36,664 bases of DNA from Lachnospiraceae bacterium (GCA_009774625.1 VSOB01000032.1:1-36664); one strand, 5' to 3'; numbered from the stretch's first letter, positions 16,069 to 24,815 are shown. The notes: generated by a model from the sequence alone, not told the origin. Made by a program: numbers and translations.

Positions 16069-16308
16069 CTATTCCAGCAATTGATCCACAGAAATATCCA
16101 GTACGCATGACATCACCTTTAATTCAATATCCGTCACAAAACGTTTGCCGGCTTCGATCCTCTGAATGGCATTTTTGTTCATATCCAGCCCGGCAATCTG
16201 TAGCCGGTCTGCCAGTGCACGCTGGGAAATCCCCATTTCCATCCTGAGCGCTGCAATCTTCTCACCACACAGATTGTTTTTCCCGGCGTCCGATTTGTTG
16301 ATAAACAT
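16069..16308 (-). CDS. Small XRE-family HTH regulator
   Basis: A 79-residue protein that is almost only a helix-turn-helix domain: LCGEKIAALRMEMGISQRALADRLQIAGLDMNKNAIQRIEAGKRFVTDIELKVMSCVLDISVDQLL. No sensing domain is present. AGGGGG lies about seven bases before the ATG at 16308; an in-frame GTG ten codons upstream is less likely. It is divergent from the lipoprotein gene, with TGACATTC repeats between them, so autoregulation and control of the lipoprotein are likely. The family is clear; the signal is not. Confidence 0.85.
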   Translation of the reverse strand: MFINKSDAGKNNLCGEKIAALRMEMGISQRALADRLQIAGLDMNKNAIQRIEAGKRFVTDIELKVMSCVLDISVDQLLE

Positions 16309-16328
16309 ATAGTTCCCCCTGCAACGGT

Positions 16329-16400
16329 TGACATTCACTGCTTGTCATTTTCTTTATGGTATGCTAAAATAGCAAAAAAAATGACATTCTATGAATGTCA
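16329..16400. promoter_or_regulatory. Divergent promoter and operator-like TGACATTC repeats
   Basis: A plus-strand promoter is formed by TTGTCA (16342-16347), 17 bp, and TAAAAT (16365-16370). Around it lie TGACATTC at 16329-16336, and a perfect inverted repeat TGACATTC-tat-GAATGTCA at 16382-16400 just downstream of the start point. TGACA (16329-16333) and TGTCA (16343-16347) also form an inverted pair flanking the -35. These are good candidates for operators of the neighbouring XRE protein. Confidence 0.6.
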
Positions 16401-16447
16401 AAAAACACTACGGCAAAAGATAAAACTGCAACAGGGAAGGGATACTA

Positions 16448-17275
16448 ATGAGACACAAACTGATATTTGCCGCTGTTATGGTTCTGCTCTGTCTCCTGAC
16501 AGGCTGTGGAAAAGAAGAAACACTTTGCGGCGGGCCGGTACTGGGAGAGCACTGTGAAGGATATGAAGGATATCGATATCTGCAGGAAGCATCGCTGAAA
16601 ACAGAAAACGGCTCTATAACCATCTTTCTCCCCAAAGGGTTCAACCTGCATCCGGGAAAAGGCACCGCCGCCTCCTGTGATGGAATTTCCATCCGCATCG
16701 GCCAGACCGACGCCGAAAACGACGATTTCCTGCTGCCCGACCAATGTCAGGAATGGGTACTGGAAGAATGTGAAGCAGAAAAAATTTCCCGTGCCGCCGG
16801 ATTTACCGCTGCCAAAGCCCAGTCTCTGGACAACGGAGCCATCCGCATCCCTGTCAGCTATTATGAAATCTATGAGAAACCTCTGAAAATCCACCGGACC
16901 TACTGCATCAGAAAACTGGACAACGGCACCATCCTGTTTCTGGAAGTCAATGTGGCAAGCGCTTCTGTCACAGAAAAGACCCAGGGAATCCTTCAGGAAC
17001 TGGAACACTTTTATCAGTTTGAAATCGCCAGCGACCAGAAAGCAGTCCGGCAAATGGCAGAGGCCGCCCGGCGGCGCCGTCAATATGCCAGCCATTCCCA
17101 CCGCTTTCTTTTTCCGATGCCCCGGCATACTATGGAAAACGTAAGGGAGCTTTCCGGCTCTTACCCGGAAAGCTCCCTTACTTACTCCGCTAATCCAATT
17201 CACTTAAACCGGTATACAATTTGTAGTATCTGCCTTTTAAATCCAACAGCACATCATGATCTCCCCGTTCGATGA
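16448..17275 (+). CDS. Predicted lipoprotein, unknown function
   Basis: A 275-residue ORF with a lipoprotein signal: MRHKLIF, a hydrophobic stretch, and the lipobox LLTGC with lipidated Cys20. The mature part (about 25-205) looks like a folded domain, with TENGSITIFLPKGFN and FLEVNVASASVTEKTQGILQELEHFYQFEIA. From about residue 210 the sequence turns unlike protein (ARRRRQYASHSHRF), passes through a 17-bp hairpin and overlaps the 3' end of the convergent ABC gene by 86 bases. In another frame a stop lies at 17142, just at the hairpin base, so a late frameshift is possible. AAGGG precedes the ATG. Family not recognised. Confidence 0.75.
   Translation: MRHKLIFAAVMVLLCLLTGCGKEETLCGGPVLGEHCEGYEGYRYLQEASLKTENGSITIFLPKGFNLHPGKGTAASCDGISIRIGQTDAENDDFLLPDQCQEWVLEECEAEKISRAAGFTAAKAQSLDNGAIRIPVSYYEIYEKPLKIHRTYCIRKLDNGTILFLEVNVASASVTEKTQGILQELEHFYQFEIASDQKAVRQMAEAARRRRQYASHSHRFLFPMPRHTMENVRELSGSYPESSLTYSANPIHLNRYTICSICLLNPTAHHDLPVR
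17141..17181 (-). terminator. 17-bp hairpin, terminator of the ABC exporter operon
   Basis: A perfect 17-bp stem (17141-17157 with 17165-17181, core GGGAGCTTTCCGG) and a seven-base loop, followed on the minus strand by GTTTTCC. It lies nine bases after the ABC gene stop codon. It also sits inside the tail of the convergent lipoprotein ORF and may end both transcripts. Confidence 0.75.
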
Positions 17276-19046
17276 TCTCTCCATTTTCCAGTACCATAAT
17301 GGCATTGGCATTGCGGACAGTGGAAAGCCGATGGGCAATGACCAGCGTGGTCCGCTCCGCCATCAGCCGGTCCATCCCCCGTTCAATCTGCTTTTCCGTC
17401 CGGGTATCCACTGAGCTGGTGGCTTCGTCCAGTATCAGGATCGGCGCTTTGGACACCGCCGCCCGCGCAATGTTCAGAAGCTGCCGCTGGCCCTGGCTCA
17501 GGTTGGCTCCGTCTCCCTCCAGCACCGTATCATAGCCATGCTTCAAACGCATAATAAAGGAATGGGCGCTGGCCGTTTTGGCAGCCGCTATCACTTCTTC
17601 ATCCGTGGCATCCAGTCTGCCATAACGGATATTCTCCATTACAGTTCCTGAAAAGAGATGGGTATCCTGCAGCACCATCGCAACATTCTGTCGCAGGGAA
17701 TCCCGGCGGATGTCCATGATATCCACACCGTCAATGGAAATACAGCCGCTTTCAATATCGTAAAAACGATTGATCAGATTGGTAATTGTCGTCTTTCCGG
17801 CCCCGGTGGAACCTACAAAGGCAATCTTCTGTCCCGGCTTGGCATACAGTGTAATATGCCTGAGTACCGTCTGGCCCGGCTCATAGCCAAAGGTCACATC
17901 CTGCAGTACGATCTCTGCACGAAATGCAGGATTTTCCCGTTTAAATGCATATTTTTCATTGCTCTCAGGCACATGCCAGCGCCATGTCCCCTCATTTACT
18001 TCTATAGAAAGCGCTCCTGGTCTGTCTGATGCCTCCTCAGCCTCATCCATCACCGCAAAAACCCTCTCTGCTCCTGCCAGTGCAGAAAAAATAGTATTCA
18101 TCTGCATGGAAAGCTCATTGATGGGACGGCTGAACTGTCTGGAATAATTGACAAACACCGTCAGTCCTCCCAGGTCAAAACCTTTGAGAACGCAGAGAAT
18201 GCCGCCCACTACTGCCGTCAGCGTATAATTGATCTGACTCATATTTCCCATCACAGGCCCCATAATGCCGCCAAAAAACTGTGCGCCGATCTGCTTTTGC
18301 TTCAATGCCCTGTTATATTGTTCAAACTGCTCCATTGCCTGGTCCTCATGACAGAATACCTTGACCACTTTCTGACCGCTGACCATTTCTTCGATATAGC
18401 CGTTCAGTTCTCCCAGCGCCGCCTGCTGGGCCTTATAATATTTCCGGCTCCTCCCGGCAACTCCCTGCGCTGCTTTCAGCATCACCGGCAGTACCACAAG
18501 CGTCACGATCGTCAGATACACATTGGTATAGAGCATCAGGGAAAATGTCCCTGCAATGCTGATCACACCGGAAATAATCTGTACCACTGTCTGATTCAGC
18601 ATTTCTCCCACCGCATCCACATCGTTGGTAAAACGGCTCATAATATCGCCATGATTGTTGCTGTCAAAATACCGTACCGGCAGTTTCTGTGTCTTATGAA
18701 ACAGATCACCGCGCAGCCGCTGCAGCGCATCCTGCGCTACCGTAATCATAATTCTGGCCTGCAGATACTGAGACACAATACCTGCCGCAAATATAGCCAG
18801 CATCACAGCCACCGATCTGGCCAGAAAGGCCACACTGCCCTGACCGGATGTCAGCCCATTGATAACAGGCCGGAGCATATAGGAACCCGCCAGAGAAGAT
18901 ACCGCCGTTACGATGACACATACCAGCACCACGGACAGCTTCCCCAGATCCTGTTCCAGATAGGAAAACAGCCGTTTGATTGTCTTTTTTGTATTTTTCG
19001 GCTTGCCGAAAGCCCGAAGTCCTTTGTTTCTGCCCGGTCCTGGCAT
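17190..19046 (-). CDS. ABC exporter half-transporter, canonical ATP site
   Basis: A 618-residue half-transporter with six membrane spans (about 35-330) and a C-terminal nucleotide-binding domain. Walker A is GSTGAGKT (412-419), the signature is LSQGQRQ (516-522), and Walker B ends LDEATSSVD with catalytic Glu541. An additional 60-residue linker lies between the two domains (about 335-380). Its ATG overlaps the stop codon of the upstream half-transporter (TAATG), so the two are made together and probably form a heterodimer like BmrCD or LmrCD. Substrate is not readable; drugs, lipids or peptides are possible. Confidence 0.92.
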   Translation of the reverse strand: MPGPGRNKGLRAFGKPKNTKKTIKRLFSYLEQDLGKLSVVLVCVIVTAVSSLAGSYMLRPVINGLTSGQGSVAFLARSVAVMLAIFAAGIVSQYLQARIMITVAQDALQRLRGDLFHKTQKLPVRYFDSNNHGDIMSRFTNDVDAVGEMLNQTVVQIISGVISIAGTFSLMLYTNVYLTIVTLVVLPVMLKAAQGVAGRSRKYYKAQQAALGELNGYIEEMVSGQKVVKVFCHEDQAMEQFEQYNRALKQKQIGAQFFGGIMGPVMGNMSQINYTLTAVVGGILCVLKGFDLGGLTVFVNYSRQFSRPINELSMQMNTIFSALAGAERVFAVMDEAEEASDRPGALSIEVNEGTWRWHVPESNEKYAFKRENPAFRAEIVLQDVTFGYEPGQTVLRHITLYAKPGQKIAFVGSTGAGKTTITNLINRFYDIESGCISIDGVDIMDIRRDSLRQNVAMVLQDTHLFSGTVMENIRYGRLDATDEEVIAAAKTASAHSFIMRLKHGYDTVLEGDGANLSQGQRQLLNIARAAVSKAPILILDEATSSVDTRTEKQIERGMDRLMAERTTLVIAHRLSTVRNANAIMVLENGEIIERGDHDVLLDLKGRYYKLYTGLSELD

Positions 19047-20833
19047 TATGCGCTCACCTCCCTGTTCGTCTGGGACTCATGGATCTCCCGATAGGCACTG
19101 CACCGCTCCAGCAGTTCCGCATGATTTCCCATATCCGCGATCCTCCCGTCCTCCATCACAATAATCTGATCTGCATCCATCACAGAGCTGATACGCTGTG
19201 CTATGATAATCTTTGTAGTATCCTTCAGCTCCTGGGAAAAGCATTTGCGGATATTGGCTTCGGTAGCCGTATCCACTGCACTGGTGCTGTCATCCAAAAT
19301 CAGAATTTTTGGTTTTTTGATCAGCGCTCTGGCAATACACAAACGCTGCTTCTGTCCGCCTGATACATTCACACCACCCTGGCTTAAGTTCGTCTCATAA
19401 CCCTCCGGAAAAGAGGACACGAAATTTGCTGCCTGGGCAGAGGCTGCCGCTGCCCGGATCGTATCCATATCGGCATTTTCATCGCCCCATCTGAGATTCT
19501 CGGCAATGGTTCCCGAAAAGAGAACATTTTTCTGCAGCACCATCCCCACGCCGTCCCGGAGATGACGCAGCGAATAGTCTCTGACATCCACACCGTCCAC
19601 ACAGACACTGCCTTCGTCCACATCATACAGTCTGGGAATGAGCTGCACCAGACTGGTCTTGCCGCAGCCGGTTGCCCCGATGATTCCCACAGTTTCCCCC
19701 GCTTCTATTGTAAAAGTAATATCGGACAACACTTTGCGGGCCGATACCTCTTTCTTTGTCTCTGCTTCTGTCTCCGTCCCTGTTTCCGTTTTCCTGCTGT
19801 CATTATAATAAGAAAAAGAAACATTCTGAAATTCTATTCTGCCCTGGGTGACCACTGCATCTTTTCTTGCGGCATTCTCATCCGACAGATCTATTTCCGT
19901 ATCCAGCACCTCTGTAATACGTTTCAGACCGGCAACGGCCCGGCTGCTCTGGAGCAGCACCATGGCCAGCATCATCAGTGACATCAGCACCTGCACAATA
20001 TACGTGGTGAACGCCGTCAGATCGCCTACCGGCATCGTACCGGCCAGAACCTGCCTGCCGCCAAACCATACAACAGCCAGTGTGGTCACATTCATCGCCA
20101 GCATCATAATAGGCATATTCAATATCACGACCTTAAACGCCGCCAGCCCCGCTTCCTTCAGCTCTCCATTGGAACGGGCAAATTTTTCTTCCTCAAAACT
20201 GCCTCTGACGAAAGACTTGATGATCCGTACCCCGACCATAGCCTCCTGGATCCGGGAATTCAGAGCATCAATCTTTTTCTGCATCTGTTCAAACCGCGGA
20301 AAAGCAATCCGGATCACACAGCCGATGGCCGCCGCCAGAAGGGGAATGACCACCAGCAGGATCAAAGCCAGCTCCGGATTCATCACAAAAGCCATAATCA
20401 CCGCACCGATCAGCATACCCGGCGCCCGGAGCAAAAGCCGCAGCCCCATCATGATCACATTCTGTACCTGCGTAATGTCATTGGTCAGCCTGGTAATCAA
20501 TGAACCGGTGCTGAAAGCATCAATATTGCGGAAAGAAAAATCCTGCACCTTACGGAATACATCCCGGCGCAGGTCGGCAGCAAAACTGATGGCTGCTCTG
20601 GCCGAAAAATAAGCGCCGCCGATACCGCCCGCCATCATGACCAGTGCAGTCAGCAGCATGACCATTCCCATACCGATAATATAGGGCACGTCATGCCTTA
20701 CCGCACCGATGTTGATAATATTCGCCATAAATGCAGGCAGCAGCACCTCACCCACCACCTCAGTCACCATCAGAATCGGACCGAATACGAAAGATTTCCA
20801 ATATGGTTTTATATAACGCCTGTATCGTTTCAC
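19046..20833 (-). CDS. ABC exporter half-transporter, degenerate ATP site
   Basis: A 595-residue half-transporter with six spans and a nucleotide-binding domain. Walker A is GATGCGKT (about 386-393) and the signature is VSGGQKQR, but the Walker B ends LDDSTSAVD, so the catalytic glutamate is replaced by Asp515. This asymmetry is known from heterodimeric exporters such as BmrC. I chose GTG 20833 as the start because AGGGAGG lies seven bases before it; the in-frame ORF extends 25 codons further without a ribosome site. Between beta strands of the nucleotide-binding domain lies a charged insert (about 346-364, TETGTETEAETKKE). Confidence 0.9.
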   Translation of the reverse strand: MKRYRRYIKPYWKSFVFGPILMVTEVVGEVLLPAFMANIINIGAVRHDVPYIIGMGMVMLLTALVMMAGGIGGAYFSARAAISFAADLRRDVFRKVQDFSFRNIDAFSTGSLITRLTNDITQVQNVIMMGLRLLLRAPGMLIGAVIMAFVMNPELALILLVVIPLLAAAIGCVIRIAFPRFEQMQKKIDALNSRIQEAMVGVRIIKSFVRGSFEEEKFARSNGELKEAGLAAFKVVILNMPIMMLAMNVTTLAVVWFGGRQVLAGTMPVGDLTAFTTYIVQVLMSLMMLAMVLLQSSRAVAGLKRITEVLDTEIDLSDENAARKDAVVTQGRIEFQNVSFSYYNDSRKTETGTETEAETKKEVSARKVLSDITFTIEAGETVGIIGATGCGKTSLVQLIPRLYDVDEGSVCVDGVDVRDYSLRHLRDGVGMVLQKNVLFSGTIAENLRWGDENADMDTIRAAAASAQAANFVSSFPEGYETNLSQGGVNVSGGQKQRLCIARALIKKPKILILDDSTSAVDTATEANIRKCFSQELKDTTKIIIAQRISSVMDADQIIVMEDGRIADMGNHAELLERCSAYREIHESQTNREVSA

Positions 20834-21030
20834 AGCCAAACCTCCCTGCATGCTCTTAGTTTGAATTTTTATTCTACGTCCAATTTTTTCCTGTGTCAAC
20901 GACCACATCTTATACTTTACAAAAGTTTCACATATCTGGTCTGGTTAAAAAATATCAAATTGGCTATTTAAGCAATGCCACATTCGCGTATACTATCACT
21001 GAAACAATACATGCTGCAAAGGAGAATCCT

Positions 21031-21612
21031 ATGAAAACGACAAAAACCTTTCAAATCGCCGCCACAGGGCTGGTGGCTGCCCTGTCTTATGTGGTATTTA
21101 CCTTCCTTCAAATCAAGATCACACTGCCCGGCGGAGACGCTACCTCCATCCATCTGGGCAATGCGGTATGTGTTCTGGGCGCCCTGCTGCTGGGCGGTGT
21201 CTGCGGCGGACTGGGCGGCGCTATCGGTATGACAATCGGCGATCTGCTGGACCCTGTTTACGTGATCTACGCGCCTAAAACCTTTCTTCTGAAATTCTGT
21301 ATCGGCATGATCACCGGACTGATCGCTCATAGAGTCGGCCATATCACCCATACCGGAGAGCAGCGCCGTATTTTGCGCTGGGCTGTCCTGTCCGGCGGCG
21401 CCGGGCTTCTCTTCAATGCCGTTTTTGATCCCCTCCTGAGCTATTTCTACAAGCTGCTCATCCTGGGAAAACCTGCCGCCGAGGTGGTCCTGGTCTACAG
21501 CATTGCCTCCTCTTCCATCAATGCCGTCACCTCCCTGCTGGCAGCCACTATCATCTATATGGCACTTTTGCCTGCCCTGAAAAAATCCGGTCTGTTTCAC
21601 ACCCTTTCATAA
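21031..21612 (+). CDS. ECF transporter S component
   Basis: A 193-residue membrane protein with about six spans, resembling substrate-binding S components of energy-coupling-factor vitamin importers (the group including DUF1393). Family marks are the N-terminal TGLVAALSYVVFTFLQIKI, HLGNAVCVLGALLLGGVCGGLGGAIGMTIGDLLD, and the conserved Asn in LLFNAVFDPLLSYF. Such proteins use a shared EcfAAT module encoded elsewhere. The vitamin cannot be deduced. AAAGGAG precedes the ATG at 21031; an upstream in-frame ORF part is unsupported. It is divergent from the ABC exporter. A TATACT at 20989-20994 may be its -10. No riboswitch was recognised in the 100-bp leader. Confidence 0.85.
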   Translation: MKTTKTFQIAATGLVAALSYVVFTFLQIKITLPGGDATSIHLGNAVCVLGALLLGGVCGGLGGAIGMTIGDLLDPVYVIYAPKTFLLKFCIGMITGLIAHRVGHITHTGEQRRILRWAVLSGGAGLLFNAVFDPLLSYFYKLLILGKPAAEVVLVYSIASSSINAVTSLLAATIIYMALLPALKKSGLFHTLS

Positions 21613-21665
21613 CCGGGTCTGAAGATCAAAACCGCCTGCAATCAGTGTGCGGTCTTTCCTGTGAT

Positions 21666-21745
21666 ACAATAGAAAGCATGCTGTGCGCACTTTCTATTGT
21701 CATGAATAAAAAACGTCCACTGCCCAAAAGCAGTGAACGTTTTTT
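21666..21745. terminator. Bidirectional terminator with an extra hairpin
   Basis: Two hairpins lie between the convergent ECF gene and PspC gene. The first has an 11-bp perfect stem (21666-21676 with 21690-21700, core ACAATAGAAAG). The second (21708-21723 with 21730-21745) has AAAAAACGT and ACGTTTTTT flanks around a GC core with one mismatch, so it works as a rho-independent terminator in both directions. Confidence 0.85.
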
Positions 21746-21746
21746 A

Positions 21747-21944
21747 TCATTCCTCATCCGGCATGATAACGGCCGCTATAAAATAAATCAGAACTGCCAT
21801 ACCAAAGCTGAAAAAAACAAACAGCATCCAGGCGATCCTGATGATGGTGGGGTCCACATTCAGGTATTCCCCTATGCCGCCGCAGACACCGCACAGCATT
21901 CTTTTTGTCCTGCTTCTTGTCAGTTTTCTGTACTCATTGTTCAT
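21747..21944 (-). CDS. PspC domain protein
   Basis: A 65-residue PspC domain protein. The core YRKLTRSRTKRMLCGVCGGIGEYLNVDPTIIRIAWMLFVFFSFGMAVLIYFIAAVIMPDEE is typical: a cytoplasmic basic part, then two hydrophobic segments. PspC proteins are membrane sensors or toxin-antitoxin-like regulators in envelope stress responses. GGAGGA lies before the ATG at 21944, which I prefer over longer in-frame starts. The start overlaps the end of the DUF4097 gene by 11 bases. It is the last gene of the padR operon. Confidence 0.88.
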   Translation of the reverse strand: MNNEYRKLTRSRTKRMLCGVCGGIGEYLNVDPTIIRIAWMLFVFFSFGMAVLIYFIAAVIMPDEE

Positions 21945-22890
21945 ATACATTTCCTCCATTCTCATAAAACCCGACCTCAATACGGCCCATCATACAACTG
22001 AGTTCCATCCCTTTCATTGCTCCGTTGTTTGTCCACGTATGTTCTCCAAAACTCAGATTTCTGCCCTCTGTGCCTACCTGAATACTGCCTGCGGCACATT
22101 CCGTCCGATAATTATAAGCCTCCTCATCTCCTGCAACCAGCAGATGAATCGCCCCCATTGCACATTCTGCCTTCACATTTCCCAGGATACTTCCCTGATA
22201 GGAAAGATCCCCCATGCCGGCTTCGATGACCAGATCGGTCACTTCTCCATCCCTGATTTCCAGCCTTCCGGCTCCCAGCTCTATTTCCGCCTGCCCGGCC
22301 TTAAGTCCCTCCAATATAAAATCTCCCGCACCAGATTCCAGATCCAGATACTCTGTGGTCAGATTGGATGCGCAGAATCTGCCGGCCCCCAGTTCCATCT
22401 CCATCGTCTGTATCGCTGCCGCTCTCGGTATATACAGGGTCAGCCGGCTGTTGATCCCTGAACTTTTCTGATCCTTCTGCGCTACAATTACCAGACTGTC
22501 CTCCTCTGTAAAATATTGCATCCCATCCATATTTTCCGCTATAATCCCATAAAAGTTACGTTCGGTTTCTTCTATGGTCAGCTCACAGCTCTCTGCACGG
22601 ATCAGGATACACTGTATCTGCTCCCGGTCTGCCACCTCCAGATCTTCATATCGCGCCCCGTCCACCGGAAAAACGATCTCCGCCTGTTCCGGCCACTCTT
22701 CGGCTTCCACGGTTTCCATCCACCTTACTGCGTCCTCCCGGTCCATATCTCTTCTGCCTCCTGCTTCCTCCCGCAGCAAACGAACCGCCTGATCCGCGCC
22801 GCCCAATGCAGCGCCCACAGCCAGACAGACCATCCCGATACCTGCCAGAATCCCCAATGTCATAAACACGACTTTCCAAATATGCTTCAT
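21934..22890 (-). CDS. DUF4097 beta-strand repeat membrane protein
   Basis: A 318-residue protein with one N-terminal membrane span (about 5-30) and an extracytoplasmic domain of the DUF4097 (putative adhesin/DUF2807-like) type. The repeats are visible: MEMELGAGRF, DLESGAGDFIL, IELGAGRLEIRDG, IEAGMGDLSY, AECAMGAIHLL and CAAGSIQVG, each a turn of a beta solenoid. These proteins are commonly encoded with PspC and PadR proteins and are thought to sense or respond to envelope stress. The start overlaps the stop of the DUF1700 gene (ATGA). No binding partner can be read. Confidence 0.85.
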   Translation of the reverse strand: MKHIWKVVFMTLGILAGIGMVCLAVGAALGGADQAVRLLREEAGGRRDMDREDAVRWMETVEAEEWPEQAEIVFPVDGARYEDLEVADREQIQCILIRAESCELTIEETERNFYGIIAENMDGMQYFTEEDSLVIVAQKDQKSSGINSRLTLYIPRAAAIQTMEMELGAGRFCASNLTTEYLDLESGAGDFILEGLKAGQAEIELGAGRLEIRDGEVTDLVIEAGMGDLSYQGSILGNVKAECAMGAIHLLVAGDEEAYNYRTECAAGSIQVGTEGRNLSFGEHTWTNNGAMKGMELSCMMGRIEVGFYENGGNVYEQ

Positions 22891-23597
22891 CCCTGATTTC
22901 CCCTCCTGTTTTTATGGATCGGTTTTCTGCACAGCGAAACAGCGCCCCGGAACAAAACTGCACCGCCTTTTAATAACAGCCAGCCGAATAACAGCGTCAG
23001 CAATGCGCCGGCTACAGTTAACAGCAGGCCGCCGCCAAATAAAACCGCTGCTCCTGCAGGCGCTGTAAAGATCCTGCCAATCCCCAGCATCACTGCCGCC
23101 AGCCCGCACAGCAATACCGCAAATCCCGCCGCCAGCAAAGCAACCACCACTGCAAATACGACTGCCAGCAAAGCAATCATTAAAATAACAATCGTAATCA
23201 CAACAGGAATACACACCGGGGCCAAAATAAGACAGAGCAATGCTATGGCAATCCACTTCCATACATTGGGCATGGATTTCGCGGGTTTGCCCTGCCGGGC
23301 CTGTGCCTTCTCTTGTTCCTGAAACGACGCATGCTTTTGGGCCGGGCACTGTTTTTCACCGCCTGCCGAAAATCCTGTCTCGGTAAACTCCCCTTCTTCC
23401 AGCCGGCCATTCATACCGCTCCGGATGCTCTCTGCCAGTTTCCATGGACTCCCCCACTCCCTGAGTATACTCTGCTCACATTCCGGCCCGGCATCATCCA
23501 GATAATCATTATAATACTGCAATGCGGCTTCTTTTTCTTCTGATGAAACATCATAAAGTGCCCCTTCCAGAGCCTGCATGAACTCCATTCGATTCAT
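22887..23597 (-). CDS. DUF1700 membrane protein
   Basis: A 236-residue DUF1700 protein. The N-terminal part MNRMEFMQALEGALYDVSSEEKEAALQYYNDYLDDAGPE is the family signature, with helical folds for partner binding. Residues about 60-110 are a charged, glutamine-rich linker, and from about 112 there are several hydrophobic spans rich in Ala, Val and Leu. The tail is basic (CRKPIHKNRRGNQG). GGGAGG precedes the ATG at 23597. It overlaps padR by ATGA and the DUF4097 gene likewise. DUF1700 proteins are usual partners of PadR regulators in Firmicutes; function is unknown. Confidence 0.85.
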   Translation of the reverse strand: MNRMEFMQALEGALYDVSSEEKEAALQYYNDYLDDAGPECEQSILREWGSPWKLAESIRSGMNGRLEEGEFTETGFSAGGEKQCPAQKHASFQEQEKAQARQGKPAKSMPNVWKWIAIALLCLILAPVCIPVVITIVILMIALLAVVFAVVVALLAAGFAVLLCGLAAVMLGIGRIFTAPAGAAVLFGGGLLLTVAGALLTLLFGWLLLKGGAVLFRGAVSLCRKPIHKNRRGNQG

Positions 23598-23917
23598 TTT
23601 CTGATTCCTCCCTGAAATATTCCGGTAATTTTTGCCGCATACAGCGACCATTCCCCCTCATACAGATTGAGCTGCAGCCTGCCTTTTTCCGTAATCTTAT
23701 AATACCTTCTGTTCCGCCCGCCATGCTCTCTGTCATATACTTCCAGACATTCGTCCTTCTGCAGTCTGCGAAGTACCGGATACAGAGTGGACTCTGATAT
23801 CTCAATCGCTCCCCTGACTTCCTGCGTGATCTTATATCCATATGTGCCCTGAGCCTCTCTGGACACCACTGCCAGCACGATTGCATCTAACAGCGCTGCG
23901 CCTGTATTAAATACCAT
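23594..23917 (-). CDS. PadR-family transcriptional regulator
   Basis: A 107-residue winged-helix repressor of the PadR family (short PadR-s2-like form). Seen are ALLDAIVLAVVSREAQGTYGYKITQEV, the recognition region ISESTLYPVLRRLQKDECLEVYDREHGGRNRRYYKITEKGR, and a C-terminal dimer helix. AAAGGAG is seven bases before the ATG. It is the first gene of a four-gene operon. A long AT palindrome between its promoter and start codon is a probable self-operator. The inducing signal is unknown; envelope stress is inferred from the operon. Confidence 0.92.
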   Translation of the reverse strand: MVFNTGAALLDAIVLAVVSREAQGTYGYKITQEVRGAIEISESTLYPVLRRLQKDECLEVYDREHGGRNRRYYKITEKGRLQLNLYEGEWSLYAAKITGIFQGGIRK

Positions 23918-23935
23918 CGCCTTGCTCCTTTCCCT

Positions 23936-24001
23936 ATAATATTATATGCTATATAATATTATCTTTTATAAAACTATACGTCATATAATATTATTTGTCA
24001 A
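23936..24001 (-). promoter_or_regulatory. padR operon promoter with AT palindrome operator
   Basis: On the minus strand TTGACA (23996-24001), 17 bp and TATAGT (23973-23978) form a strong SigA promoter. Immediately downstream, 23936-23962 is a 27-bp palindrome (11-bp arms ATAATATTATA / TATAATATTAT, five-base centre). A further ATAATATTAT half-site lies in the spacer. This fits a PadR-type operator blocking transcription. Confidence 0.75.
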
Positions 24002-24221
24002 GCGGCTTTTGCCTGTCCGATTCTTTTCGCAATTTTAACCTGCTGTACTTTATATTATCCGGCTGTCCGAGTATAATTTTACTGATCACATTTGCAGAAA
24101 GGCAGGATACAGATCCTTTCACAGAGAAACCTCATACCAGGCGTTTCAAAGCCCGGACATATACGGCTGATCCCAAACGATGCGGTAAAAACCAGCAAAC
24201 GCGGTAAAAGGAGAAAAAAAT

Positions 24222-24815
24222 ATGAAATAGCAGAAAATTCTGTTGGTTGAAGATGAATGCTGACAAATTATTTGACAACCGAGAATTATGAGGTCATTTG
24301 CGCCATTGACGGGCAGGAAGCCTGTGCGCAGTTTGATAATGATACATTCAGTCTGGTTTTATTAGACCTGATGATACCCGAAATCAGTGGAATGGATGTT
24401 ATGCGGCATATCAGGAAAAACAATGTTGTTCCTGTTATTATTGTATCCGCAAAAGATACCGAAGCAGATAAAACTTTGGGTCTGGGGTTAGGCGCCGACG
24501 ACTATATGACAAAACCCTTTTCTGTTGCCGAACTCCTGGCTCGGATCAAGGCAAATATAAGAAGAACGACCCAGTATGATACTGCTCCGATCATTGCGCC
24601 TATGCTGTTAACCGCCGGAGATCTGGTCATGAATCTGTCTGACTATACCAAAGAGCAGATTTATTCTCTTGTCTGGAATGATGCTTATTGCGGCGATGAA
24701 AATGCTGTTAATGTACACATCAGCAGACTCCGCAGCAAAATTGAGGACGATACGCGCAATCCGCTATGTGCTTACCGTTTGGGGACTCGGTTATAAGTCA
24801 GGAGTGGTGTTATGA
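24222..24815 (+). pseudogene. Degenerate OmpR-type response regulator
   Basis: The reading ATG-AAA-TAG-CAG at 24222 has an in-frame stop at codon three, after which the frame continues QKILLVEDE, the start of a receiver domain. A frame break follows near 24255, and from 24257 the frame holds YLTTENYEVICAIDGQEACAQFDNDTFSLVLLDLMIPEISGMDV, the phosphoacceptor Asp in LLDLMIP and the Lys in MTKPFS. The DNA-binding domain has an in-frame gap between NLSDY and TKEQIYSL. Near the end, one base shifts the frame: the expected YVLTVWGLGYK is readable in the neighbouring frame from about 24766. A good ribosome site (AAAAGGAG) remains. The gene is clearly dead. Confidence 0.85.

Noticed and set aside
22646..22963. 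Glycine/arginine-rich minus-strand ORF across the DUF4097/DUF1700 junction
   Set aside because: It is an alternative frame of two recognised genes, with no ribosome site.
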